Shown here: one piece after another, positions 14,897 to 20,884 of the stretch
How positions within the stretch are numbered: the first letter of the stretch is position 1
Layout: each line of letters starts with the position of its first letter
Position numbers and translations under genes: made by a program
Source: JBEKTY01 sp049515555
Lineage (GTDB): Bacteria; Planctomycetota; Planctomycetia; Pirellulales; Thermoguttaceae
Assembly (NCBI GenBank): GCA_049515555.1
Contig: JBEKTY010000147.1
Span: forward strand, 1-20,884
DNA: 20,884 nucleotides
Direction of reading: 5' to 3'
Notes under the pieces: generated by a model
Databases searched by the model: none
Seen by the model: only the letters and a program-made list of their open reading frames with translations
What the model was told of the DNA's origin: nothing

Positions 14897-16228
14897 TTAC
14901 AACTTGCCCAAAACCGTGGCGAAATAGGATTTCACGGCCCGATCGAAATACTCCGGCCGCAGCTCCATGGGCTGGCGGGCGTAATTGCAGTAACTGCGGA
15001 TCTGCAGCAACAGGTCCCGCGGCTGGCAGCGGCGGAGCCGGCGGCCCGTCTTCCGGTAATGCCGCTCCAGCAGGTCCTCGATCACTTCCCGGCGATAGTC
15101 GCAGCCGAAGCTCTTGGAATACAGCCGGAACAGGTGCTGGAACTCCTCCTCGCTGGGATCGCCGATCTCGATCTTGAAGGGGATGCGCCGCAGGAAGGCC
15201 TCGTCTACCAGGTCGCGGGGCTCGAGGTTGGTGGAGAAGATCACCAGTTGATCGAACGGCACCTGCAACTTCTTGCCCGTAGACAGGGTCAGGTAATCGT
15301 GGCGCATCTCCAAGGGCACGATCCAGCGGTTGAGCAACTGGGTGGGCTCGATGCGCTGCCGGCCGAAATCATCGATCAGCAGGCAGCCGCAATTGCTTTT
15401 CATTTGCAGGGGGGCCTCGTTGACGTTGCTCCGCGGATCGTGGCGGAGCTCGAGGTTGTCCATGGTCAGCTCGCCGCCCACGACCACCGTGGGGCGGGAG
15501 ATCTTCAGCCAGCGGCGGTCGTGCTCGCCGCACTTGGTGATGCCCCGCTCGTCGTTGAGCACCGGCTTGTGATAGGCCGAATCGAAGAGCTTGATGATCT
15601 GGCCGTCTTCGCACAGCGCGTGGGGGATCCAGATCTCTTGGCCGAAGCAGAGCGTGATCCGCTTGGCCAGCGTCGACTTGCCGTTGCCCGGCGGCCCGTA
15701 CAAGAACATGCCGGCCCCGGAGTTGATTGCCGGGCCGAGGCTCTCGAACAGATTAGGATCGACCGAGATGTCGCGGACGGCCTCGGCCAGCCGCTCCGGG
15801 CCGGGGGCTTCGGCCGTGATCGACTGGGCCTCGACCGAGATGACGTAGTCCGCCAGCGGCACGGGGGCCGGCCCGACGTACGCGCAGGCCTCCATGAACG
15901 ACATGGCCCGCGCCCGCCCCTGCGTGGTCAGGCTGTAATAATAGTCGTTGAAGGGCGCCGCCCCGGCGTGCACCACGAACTGGTTCGTCCGCAGCGTGGC
16001 CAGCATGGGCTCGACCAGGTTGAAGGGCAGGCAGAGATACTCGGCCACCGACCGGCCCTTGCTCGTGCCGAACACGGCCAGGTACTTGAAGATCAGTTGC
16101 TCGACAAGCTCCTCGCCCAGCCCGGATTCCTCCAGCGAGGCGGGCTTGGCCGGCAAGAAGTTCTCGTCGGCGAGCAAGGAGGCCAATAGACTGTCCTGAA
16201 TGTCCAGCGTCTCTTGGGTTAGCGACAT
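14897..16228 (-). CDS. AAA ATPase with N-terminal winged-helix-like region
   Basis: The 443-aa product starts at the ATG at 16228, about 5 nt after GAGGGAA. The frame stays open to 16408, but that extension would translate the tandem leader hairpins and has no better start. Residues 40-110 look like a winged helix (LVEQLIFKYLAVFG, then SVAEYLCLPFNLVEPMLATL, ending YYSLTTQGRARA). The ATPase core has Walker A GPPGNGKS (178-185), Walker B CLLIDDFG (282-289), sensor 1 STN (332-334), an arginine pair R347-R348 (FLRRIPFKIEIGDP) as the likely arginine finger, and a C-terminal lid with RRCQPRDLL (399-407). It is soluble. I do not recognise a named family; it is a single-module AAA+ protein that could remodel its neighbour, the kinase-tubulin protein. 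The gene is first in the pair and divergent from the FHA-EAL gene. Confidence 0.85.
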   Translation of the reverse strand: MSLTQETLDIQDSLLASLLADENFLPAKPASLEESGLGEELVEQLIFKYLAVFGTSKGRSVAEYLCLPFNLVEPMLATLRTNQFVVHAGAAPFNDYYYSLTTQGRARAMSFMEACAYVGPAPVPLADYVISVEAQSITAEAPGPERLAEAVRDISVDPNLFESLGPAINSGAGMFLYGPPGNGKSTLAKRITLCFGQEIWIPHALCEDGQIIKLFDSAYHKPVLNDERGITKCGEHDRRWLKISRPTVVVGGELTMDNLELRHDPRSNVNEAPLQMKSNCGCLLIDDFGRQRIEPTQLLNRWIVPLEMRHDYLTLSTGKKLQVPFDQLVIFSTNLEPRDLVDEAFLRRIPFKIEIGDPSEEEFQHLFRLYSKSFGCDYRREVIEDLLERHYRKTGRRLRRCQPRDLLLQIRSYCNYARQPMELRPEYFDRAVKSYFATVLGKL

Positions 16229-16334
16229 TCCGGTTCCCTCGCGTGGAAGATCTTCTTGTTTGCTCCGCGAGAGGCTTTTCTCGCGTAGAAGGTCTTTCTT
16301 GTTCCGCGCGACGCTTGTCACGCGTGGAAGGTCT
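16222..16334 (-). promoter_or_regulatory. Leader of the AAA gene with tandem repeated hairpins
   Basis: On the minus strand a unit of about 40 nt (AAAGACCTTC, then A, then a CGCG-type hairpin) is repeated. Unit 1 hairpin: arms 16318-16324 and 16305-16311, CGCGTGA/TCGCGCG with one G-U pair and a 6-nt loop. Unit 2: arms 16279-16285 and 16266-16272, CGCGAGA/TCTCGCG, perfect, 6-nt loop. Unit 3 begins the same way (AAGATCTTCCACGCGA), but its second arm is only TCGC at 16222-16225, so its loop holds the GAGGGAA ribosome site and the ATG. Pitch is 42 then 39 nt. This suggests a repeated RNA- or DNA-binding site controlling translation or transcription of the AAA gene; a translated repeat is the less likely alternative. 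Confidence 0.65.
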
Positions 16335-16552
16335 TTATGGACCAGGCACAATCGGCACGCCGGCACCCCCTCGTCAGGGGCGCATGTAGTGGCGATCCGC
16401 TGGGGCAAGGTCCCCGTGAAACTTTAGCCCAGATTGTGGCCCTAAAGGGCCCCGCGGCAAGAATTTCCGGCCGCGGCCGCCTTTCCGCCCGGAACTGGCC
16501 GGTTTCGCCCGTTTTTGCAACCTATACTTGCATAACTTAGGGAGCGACGAAG
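16335..16552. promoter_or_regulatory. Divergent promoter region between the AAA and FHA-EAL genes
   Basis: No gene. A perfect inverted repeat GGCCCT-AA-AGGGCC lies at 16438-16451, and CTTTAG (16422-16427) pairs with CTAAAG (16442-16447), overlapping it, so two alternative foldings or operators are possible. TATACT at 16523-16528 is a -10-like box on the plus strand 25 nt before the FHA-EAL start; no convincing -35 element. Confidence 0.4.
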
Positions 16553-17653
16553 ATGCCCACCCGCGGGATCGCCTCGAACAAGGCCGTGTGGTTCCTGATC
16601 GGACCGCTCGACAGTACCGACGCCGTCCGACACTTGCCGGTTTACACGCTGCCCTTCGTGATTGGCCGGCGGCAAGGTCTTTCCCTGTCGCTGCCCAGCG
16701 GCACGGTTTCCAGCGTGCACGCCGAGATCATCCAGGCCGGCAATGCCGTGGCCTTGCGCGACCTGAACAGCACCAACGGCTCGTACGTCAACGGCAAGCG
16801 GATCAGCGAGCCCGTCGTACTGCACCAGGACGACCTGGTGCAGTTCGCCAACGTGGCCTTCCGCGTCCGCGAGCAAAGCGCCCAGGAAAGCCTGCACACC
16901 GTGCAGCAGGACGTGTGCGACCGGGCCCTGGCCCTGGTGCAGTTCGACAAGCTCATGGCCGACCACGCCGTAACGCCCTTCTTCCAGCCCATCGTCCGCA
17001 TGGAGAGCGGGGAAACCATGGGCTTCGAGGTGCTGGGACGCAGCCGGCTGTTCGGCCTGGAGACGCCCAAGGAAATGTTCGGCGTGGCCTCGCAGCTCAA
17101 TCTGGAAGTCGAGCTCAGCACGATGCTCCGCTGGGAGGGGGTCGAGGCGGGCCAGGCCCTGCCGGGGCCCCCGCTGCTGTTCCTCAACACGCATCCCCGC
17201 GAGCTGGTCGAGCCGGGGCTGGCCGCGTCGCTGCGGGCGCTCCGCGAGCATCATCCCCAGCAGGCCATGACGCTGGAGATTCACGAGTCGGCCGTGACCG
17301 ACGCGGCGATGATGGCCGAGCTCCGCCCCGCCCTGACCGAATTGAACATCGCCCTGGCCTACGACGACTTCGGCGCCGGCCAGTCGCGGCTGAACGAGTT
17401 GGTCGAGGCCTCGCCGGACTACGTGAAGTTCGACATCTCGCTGGTGCACCAGATCGAGTCGGCCTCGGCGGCCCGCCAGCAGCTCGTGGCCACGCTGGTG
17501 AAAATGGTGCGCGACCTGGGCATCGCCGCGGTGGCCGAGGGCGTGGAAACCGCGGCCGAGAACGAGTGCTGCCGGCAGTTGGACTTCGACCTGGGGCAAG
17601 GCTACCTCTACGGCCGCCCTGCCCCCGCCAAGGCCTTCCAGCCCACCGCCTGA
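16553..17653 (+). CDS. FHA-EAL protein, putative phosphothreonine-gated cyclic-di-GMP phosphodiesterase
   Basis: The 366-aa product starts at the ATG at 16553, 8 nt after AGGGAG. Residues about 30-106 are an FHA domain (IGRR at 37-40, S53-S-V-H56, LNSTNGSYVNG at 71-81), a fold that binds phosphothreonine peptides. Residues about 135-362 are an EAL domain, which hydrolyses cyclic-di-GMP. The usual catalytic and metal ligands appear intact: E159-V-L-G-R163 (the EAL motif), N212, E242 (LEIHES), D271-D272 (DDFGAG), K292 (VKFD), E329 (AEGVET) and Q349 (GQGYLYGRP). There is no transmembrane or GGDEF domain. It is divergent from the AAA/kinase-tubulin genes, so the kinase is an attractive writer of the phosphorylation this FHA reads; that link is inference. 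Confidence 0.9.
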   Translation: MPTRGIASNKAVWFLIGPLDSTDAVRHLPVYTLPFVIGRRQGLSLSLPSGTVSSVHAEIIQAGNAVALRDLNSTNGSYVNGKRISEPVVLHQDDLVQFANVAFRVREQSAQESLHTVQQDVCDRALALVQFDKLMADHAVTPFFQPIVRMESGETMGFEVLGRSRLFGLETPKEMFGVASQLNLEVELSTMLRWEGVEAGQALPGPPLLFLNTHPRELVEPGLAASLRALREHHPQQAMTLEIHESAVTDAAMMAELRPALTELNIALAYDDFGAGQSRLNELVEASPDYVKFDISLVHQIESASAARQQLVATLVKMVRDLGIAAVAEGVETAAENECCRQLDFDLGQGYLYGRPAPAKAFQPTA

Positions 17654-17696
17654 TCCGGCCCGCTTCAGCCACCCCACGCCGCGGAACGCCGGGTGC

Positions 17697-17743
17697 CACT
17701 GCTGGCTTGTCCAGCAGTGCTTCTCCCCGCCGGGCAAGCCGGC
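17697..17743. repeat. REP-like pair of hairpins, possible terminator
   Basis: CACTGCTGG-CTTGT-CCAGCAGTG (17697-17719) is a perfect 9-bp hairpin; GCCGG-GCAAG-CCGGC (17729-17743) is a 5-bp hairpin. The complement of the first, GGACAAGCCAGCAGTG, resembles GGGCAAGCCGGCAGTG of the second (17732-17747), so the two are inverted copies of one element, as in REP/BIME pairs. It lies 43 nt after the FHA-EAL stop and could terminate its transcript. No T-tract follows. Confidence 0.6.
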
Positions 17744-17758
17744 AGTGACGTCCACGCC

Positions 17759-17787
17759 TTGCCTTGGTCTACTGGCGGTGCTACAAT
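17759..17787 (+). promoter_or_regulatory. Sigma-70-type promoter of the toxin-antitoxin operon
   Basis: TTGCCT (17759-17764) and TACAAT (17782-17787) are separated by 17 nt, 43 nt before the antitoxin ATG. ATGGT occurs twice just after the -10 box (17786-17790 and 17797-17801, 11 bp apart), a possible operator for autoregulation. Confidence 0.5.
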
Positions 17788-17829
17788 GGTCTAACTATGG
17801 TGAGGCACGCTTCCGGCGGAGATAACGTG

Positions 17830-18060
17830 ATGATTACCAAGAAGCTGAGCAAGCACGGCAACAGTCTGGCGCTGGTCATCGACCGGTCGATCCTGGAACT
17901 GTTGGGCATCGACGAAGGGACTTCCCTGGACATTTCCACCGATGGCCGGGCGCTGGTCGTCGTGCCGGCGCATGGCAAGCGGCGGAACAAGCGGTTCCAG
18001 GATGCCTTGACGGCTTGCAACCAGCAGTATGGCAAGGCGCTCAAGCGGCTCGCGGAATGA
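17830..18060 (+). CDS. AbrB/MazE-type antitoxin
   Basis: The 76-aa product starts at the ATG at 17830 (the GTG at 17827 is an alternative), 8 nt after GGCGGAG. Residues 3-46 fit the AbrB/MazE swapped-hairpin DNA-binding fold: KKLSKHGNSLALVIDRSILE, then LGIDEGTSLDI and RALVVVP. The basic C-terminal 30 residues (KRRNKRFQDALTACNQQYGK) probably bind and block the toxin. It is followed 4 nt later by a Doc toxin gene. Classical Doc partners are Phd-type, so this is a mixed pairing. It likely represses its own promoter. Confidence 0.85.
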   Translation: MITKKLSKHGNSLALVIDRSILELLGIDEGTSLDISTDGRALVVVPAHGKRRNKRFQDALTACNQQYGKALKRLAE

Positions 18061-18064
18061 CACC

Positions 18065-18454
18065 GTGCAGCCCACCTTCCTCACGCTGGACGAAATTGTT
18101 GCCATTCATCGCGACCAGATCGCACGCTACGGCGGATCGGAAGGCGTGCGCGACTGGGGCCTGTTGCAGTCGGCCGTGGCCACGCCGGCCGCCAGTTTCG
18201 GCGGGCGGTTCCTGCACCCGGACCTGTGCGAAATGGCGGCGGCCTACTTGTTCCACCTCGTTCAGAACCATCCCTTCATCGATGGCAACAAGCGTGTGGG
18301 CACGGTAGCCGCCTATGTGTTCCTGGCCCTCAACAATCTGACGGTGACCGCCGGCAACGATGCCTATGCCGAATTGGTGCTGTCGGTTGCCCGCGGCGAA
18401 ACGCCGAAGTCGGCCGTGGCGGAGTTCTTCCGGGCCAACACAACGCCGGCATGA
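18065..18454 (+). CDS. doc: Doc-type toxin (Fic fold, death-on-curing family)
   Basis: The 129-aa product starts at a GTG at 18065, 4 nt after the antitoxin stop; the frame is open further left, but that part overlaps the antitoxin. Length is typical of Doc (about 126 aa). The Fic/Doc core motif HPFIDGNKR is complete at 69-77. The N-terminus FLTLDEIVAIHRDQIARYGG and RDWGLLQSAVATP (29-41) are also standard for the family. Doc toxins phosphorylate elongation factor Tu and stop translation; that activity is assumed from the family. The translation unit with the upstream antitoxin is typical of type II modules. Confidence 0.92.
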   Translation: MQPTFLTLDEIVAIHRDQIARYGGSEGVRDWGLLQSAVATPAASFGGRFLHPDLCEMAAAYLFHLVQNHPFIDGNKRVGTVAAYVFLALNNLTVTAGNDAYAELVLSVARGETPKSAVAEFFRANTTPA

Positions 18455-18471
18455 GGCAAAGCCAGCCGCAG

Positions 18472-20117
18472 CTAGGGTGCTGCTTGCCGCGTTACGATGG
18501 GGACGTAACCCACCTCCAGGCCCTTGGGCGGCGTCACGAGCAGTGCCGGATCGAGTGTCACCAGCGCGCCGCGGCTGGGCGGCGCCATGTAGTCCCGGTC
18601 GATCGGCCAGCTCGCATGCACCTTCTCCACAAAGGCCTGCAAGGCGGCCTTCTTCTCCGCGCTCCAATCGTACTGCTGAAAGGACGGCTGATCGACAAAG
18701 CGGTACCAGGCGTAGGTAGCCAAGGAACCGTCGGCCAGCTTGACCACGAGCGGTCCGCTCTTTGGGCCGGGCCGGCTCCAGGCGCCGCTGGCCGGCGAGG
18801 TGTAGGGCTCGCCCCGTGGTGCCAGTTGGAACTCCTGCGCCGGCAACCGCGTCTCGGCGGGCACGTCGGCGGCCGCTACCGCGACGCGATTCTGGCCGAC
18901 GTGCTTGAAATACTGCGGGAACAAGCCTTCGCGACTGATGTTGCTTGTGAACCACTCCAGGCCCCACACGTTGTCCTCGAACACTTTGGTGTCAAAGACA
19001 CGCTCGACGCCGGTTATCGTCTTGCCGGCCTGGTCGTAGCGCGTGCTGTGCGTGGTCAACTTGGACTTCCAAGCGCCCTGGGCGTCGAATCGTCCGGAGC
19101 AAGCCGGGCCGCCGTTTCGCCAGGCCCGGAAGGCGTCGTACAGGGCCGCCTTCGAGTAGTAGGTCACATCCTGCACCAGGATGCTTCTTCCCCGGCCGTC
19201 CACCGGGAACTGCAACTTGGGTATCTTCGAGTAGACCACCCCCTGCGCATCTCGGGCCTCGAAACATGGCACGGTGTTGATCTCCATGGCGCCGCCGCCC
19301 ATGTCGCCCGGGCGGGCATCCAGCCCGCGCCCATAAATAAAGGGATACTTGAACAGCTTGCCGATCTTGCTCCAGGTCTCTGGAATGTAATAGGCGATAG
19401 GCCCCTTGAAGTTGGCCGCGCTCAGGAAGCAGGTCCAGCTCTGGTCGCCCGTGGGCGGGTCGCCCGTGGTGCGATCCGTAAAGGGCAGGGCCATCCAGGT
19501 GTAGCCCAGGAACTGGCCGTTGGGATGCCCCTGGAACGGCAGCGCATCGGGAGGAATCAGCAGCCGGTTGCTCAACTGCGCGATGCCCAAGCGATTGTCC
19601 GGCAGGGCTTCGTTGCTGTAGAAGAAGGACCAGCCCGGCGATCCGATCTCGTAGTCGTAACACTGCGGCGTGGCGTTCATGCTGAACTTCGGGGGCCGTA
19701 GCGGAAGTGGTTGCCCGCCCAGTAGCCCAGGCCGCCCTCCACGGTTTGGAACACGCTGCTCCAGGTGGGACCCCGCTCCCGCCACTTCCGGGCCAGCGTG
19801 CCTTCCGGAGCAAGCGGCGTGTCCTTGTCGTCGGAGTTGTCAGGCGTGATCCAGGAGCCGGCCAGGCCAATCTGAAAGTTAGCCAGCGGCCGGTCCACCA
19901 GCGGCCAGACCGCGGAGTAAAAACCCATGCCCGCACTGTACTCGGACCGTGCGGGCGGGCGGCTCGCGCCGAAGCCAATATACCCATGCAGGCCGTCGCA
20001 GTGGGCGGCAACCTTGGCGCCTTCCGCCTTATCCGCGGCCAGGGTCTGGTTCTCTCCCCCGGCACAGGTCCACCACAGGAGGGCCATACCAGCGACAGGC
20101 AGAAGTCTGGTTCTCAT
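18472..20117 (-). pseudogene. Secreted protein of unknown family, interrupted by a one-base frameshift
   Basis: The start is the ATG at 20117 after AGAGGGA, with a signal peptide (residues 1-28, hydrophobic LLPVAGMALLWW, cleavage near TLA-A). The first frame runs 142 residues to about 19692 and then stops at 19677-19679. The second frame continues from CCG at 19692 to the stop at 18472 (406 residues). The junction is a run of five G on the plus strand (19691-19695); one extra G would join HFRYGP to PKFSMNATPQ and give about 548 residues. Both parts have the same protein-like, aromatic-rich composition, so this is one gene. I do not recognise a family or catalytic motif; WITPDNSDDKDTPLAPEGT and the many W/Y/G residues suggest a periplasmic or envelope protein. 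The defect may be a sequencing error or a true mutation. It is convergent with doc, 17 nt apart. Confidence 0.75.
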
Positions 20118-20124
20118 GCGTCCC

Positions 20125-20226
20125 TCTTGCTTACGTGTAGAGGACGTCGACTCGCCCCTCGCCACTCCCCGATCGCCCCTCGCCCCTCGCCACTCCCCAC
20201 TCCCCTTCTCGCTTACGCGTAGGGGA
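20125..20226. repeat. Heptad-repeat array flanked by 20-nt direct repeats
   Basis: From 20151: CTCGCCC, CTCGCCA, CTCCCCG, ATCGCCC, CTCGCCC, CTCGCCA, CTCCCCA, CTCCCCT, eight units in one register. On either side lie direct repeats: 20125-20144 and 20207-20226 agree at 17 of 20 positions, the differences all being transitions. The right copy contains the stop codon of the ribbon-helix-helix gene; the left copy lies in the leader of the secreted-protein gene. Confidence 0.75.
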
Positions 20227-20404
20227 TCGTGCCCTTCTTGGCTTCGCCGGACGGCGGGCGGGGCAAGTGCCGCTCCAGCAGGTCGGCCACCAGGTCGGCC
20301 GCCGCCCGCCGCTGGGCCTCCGCCGCCATGCTCAGGCGTTTGGCCACGCCGGCCGACAGATAAATGGTTAGTGGTATCTTGTCCTTGGGGGCTTGTTCCG
20401 CCAT
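20213..20404 (-). CDS. Small ribbon-helix-helix DNA-binding protein
   Basis: The 63-aa product starts at the ATG at 20404, with GGAG about 10 nt upstream; in-frame ATGs at 20449 and 20458 would add 15-18 residues outside the fold. Residues 9-15 (KIPLTIY) form the DNA-contacting beta strand, 17-30 (SAGVAKRLSMAAEA) the first helix and 33-47 (AAADLVADLLERHLP) the second, the MetJ/Arc/CopG layout. The C-terminus PPSGEAKKGTIPYA is likely disordered. Such proteins are small repressors or antitoxins; no toxin gene is adjacent on either side, so it may be an orphan. The secreted-protein gene follows on the same strand after the heptad array, about 95 nt away. Confidence 0.7.
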   Translation of the reverse strand: MAEQAPKDKIPLTIYLSAGVAKRLSMAAEAQRRAAADLVADLLERHLPRPPSGEAKKGTIPYA

Positions 20405-20463
20405 GGCACTTGTGCTCCGGGGGTGCGTCTTTCTCGCCGATAGCCTCATTCCACTCATGCGTT

Positions 20464-20469
20464 ATTATA
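20464..20469 (-). promoter_or_regulatory. TATAAT -10 box for the ribbon-helix-helix gene
   Basis: Perfect TATAAT on the minus strand, 60 nt upstream of the ATG at 20404. No clear -35 hexamer. Confidence 0.4.
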
Positions 20470-20884
20470 CAGGAAGGAACCGGGCGGTGCCACCTGCCGC
20501 CGCGGGCCCACACGAGCGATCCGGGCCCGGGCGCGAAGAACCGCCTTGCCGCGTGCATGCCTCGATCCTCAGGCGCCGGCCCGGCCTGGAGAGGCGTGCT
20601 ATCCAGGGGGGAAAGTTCGAGCCCCCGGGACCGGCTCGTGTGACGATCGGCCCCCGGTCGCCCCCCGAGTAGTGCTACAGTTTGGCGGGACTGTCAGATA
20701 ATTCTTCGGACTTCTACCGTACCAGGATTGGAGTCAGGGCACCCGGTCATTATACTGACTGTCACTAGTGCCGCAAATCACAATTGTTAGACCACCAAGG
20801 CTGAACTTTCTCCAGATTGCCGGCAGCTTGCCCAATTTTCCCTCCAGGTCGCCGGTCGCTGCACGGTGGCGGCCGTCACGGGAC
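20470..20884. other. Right-edge region without a supported gene
   Basis: No open frame here has a family match or a good start. Two short frames enter from the right edge on the minus strand (ending near 20736 and 20780) without recognisable sequence. TTGCGG (20771-20776) and TATAAT (20749-20754), 16 nt apart on the minus strand, form a promoter-like pair facing left, with no gene until the ribbon-helix-helix gene about 345 nt away. That leaves room for a long leader or a small RNA, neither of which I can show. Confidence 0.4.

Noticed and set aside
11737..15177. 1146-aa plus-strand open frame
   Set aside because: Antisense shadow of the kinase-tubulin gene; His/Gln/Gly/Arg-rich with no domain, while the minus-strand frame has clear kinase and tubulin motifs.
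16229..16408. N-terminal extension of the AAA ATPase in the same frame
   Set aside because: It would translate the repeated hairpins; the ATG at 16228 has a good ribosome site and a natural N-terminus. Retained as an alternative reading of the repeats.
19677..19700. Programmed -1 frameshift
   Set aside because: The tract reads GGC CCC CGA in frame and does not form an X-XXY-YYZ slippery site, and I see no strong downstream structure.
20364..20672. 102-aa plus-strand open frame over the right intergenic region
   Set aside because: Antisense to the ribbon-helix-helix gene start, Arg/Pro/Gly-rich, with no domain.
20736..20884. C-terminal ends of a gene entering from the right edge on the minus strand
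   Set aside because: Two different frames stay open for 30-50 codons, neither has recognisable sequence, and a promoter-like TTGCGG/TATAAT pair lies within one of them.

Overview
The window looks like chromosomal DNA of a planctomycete, most likely in or near Pirellulales. It is GC-rich and carries a BBP7-family outer-membrane barrel, a DUF1207 secreted protein, several Ser/Thr kinases and a kinase/tubulin-like fusion, a mixture typical of that phylum. No rRNA, tRNA, integrase, transposase or CRISPR array was seen.

Layout. The left edge (1-432, minus) holds the N-terminal part of a PD-(D/E)XK nuclease-like gene. A gene-poor stretch follows (433-1962), rich in 7-nt-period repeats and inverted repeats. 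Next is a tight pair: a BBP7 barrel gene and a soluble Ser/Thr kinase 3 nt behind it (plus). They converge on glcD-glcE-glcF (minus), the glycolate oxidase operon. Divergent from glcD is a DUF1207 protein gene, which converges with a membrane-anchored HtrA/DegS-like protease. Behind the protease lies a signalling block: a 1152-aa Ser/Thr kinase fused to a tubulin/FtsZ-like GTPase domain and a winged-helix AAA ATPase (both minus), with an FHA-EAL protein divergent from them. The FHA domain could read phosphothreonine made by the kinase and gate cyclic-di-GMP hydrolysis by the EAL domain; this is inferred from domains and neighbourhood only. A REP-like hairpin pair separates the block from a mixed toxin-antitoxin pair (AbrB/MazE-type antitoxin, Doc toxin). 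The right part holds a secreted protein of unknown family, split by a one-base frameshift in a homopolymer, a small ribbon-helix-helix protein, and about 400 nt without a gene.

The most unusual signals are not genes. (1) Several intergenic spacers are built from different 7-nt words kept largely in one 7-nt register. These arrays lie at or across stop codons, and one fills the gap between two convergent stop codons with exactly nine heptads. They resemble the heptameric STRR repeats of cyanobacteria. (2) The leader of the AAA ATPase gene contains two tandem hairpin units of about 40 nt and a partial third around its start codon. (3) The kinase-tubulin fusion with its AAA and FHA-EAL neighbours is the best candidate for a poorly described protein system.
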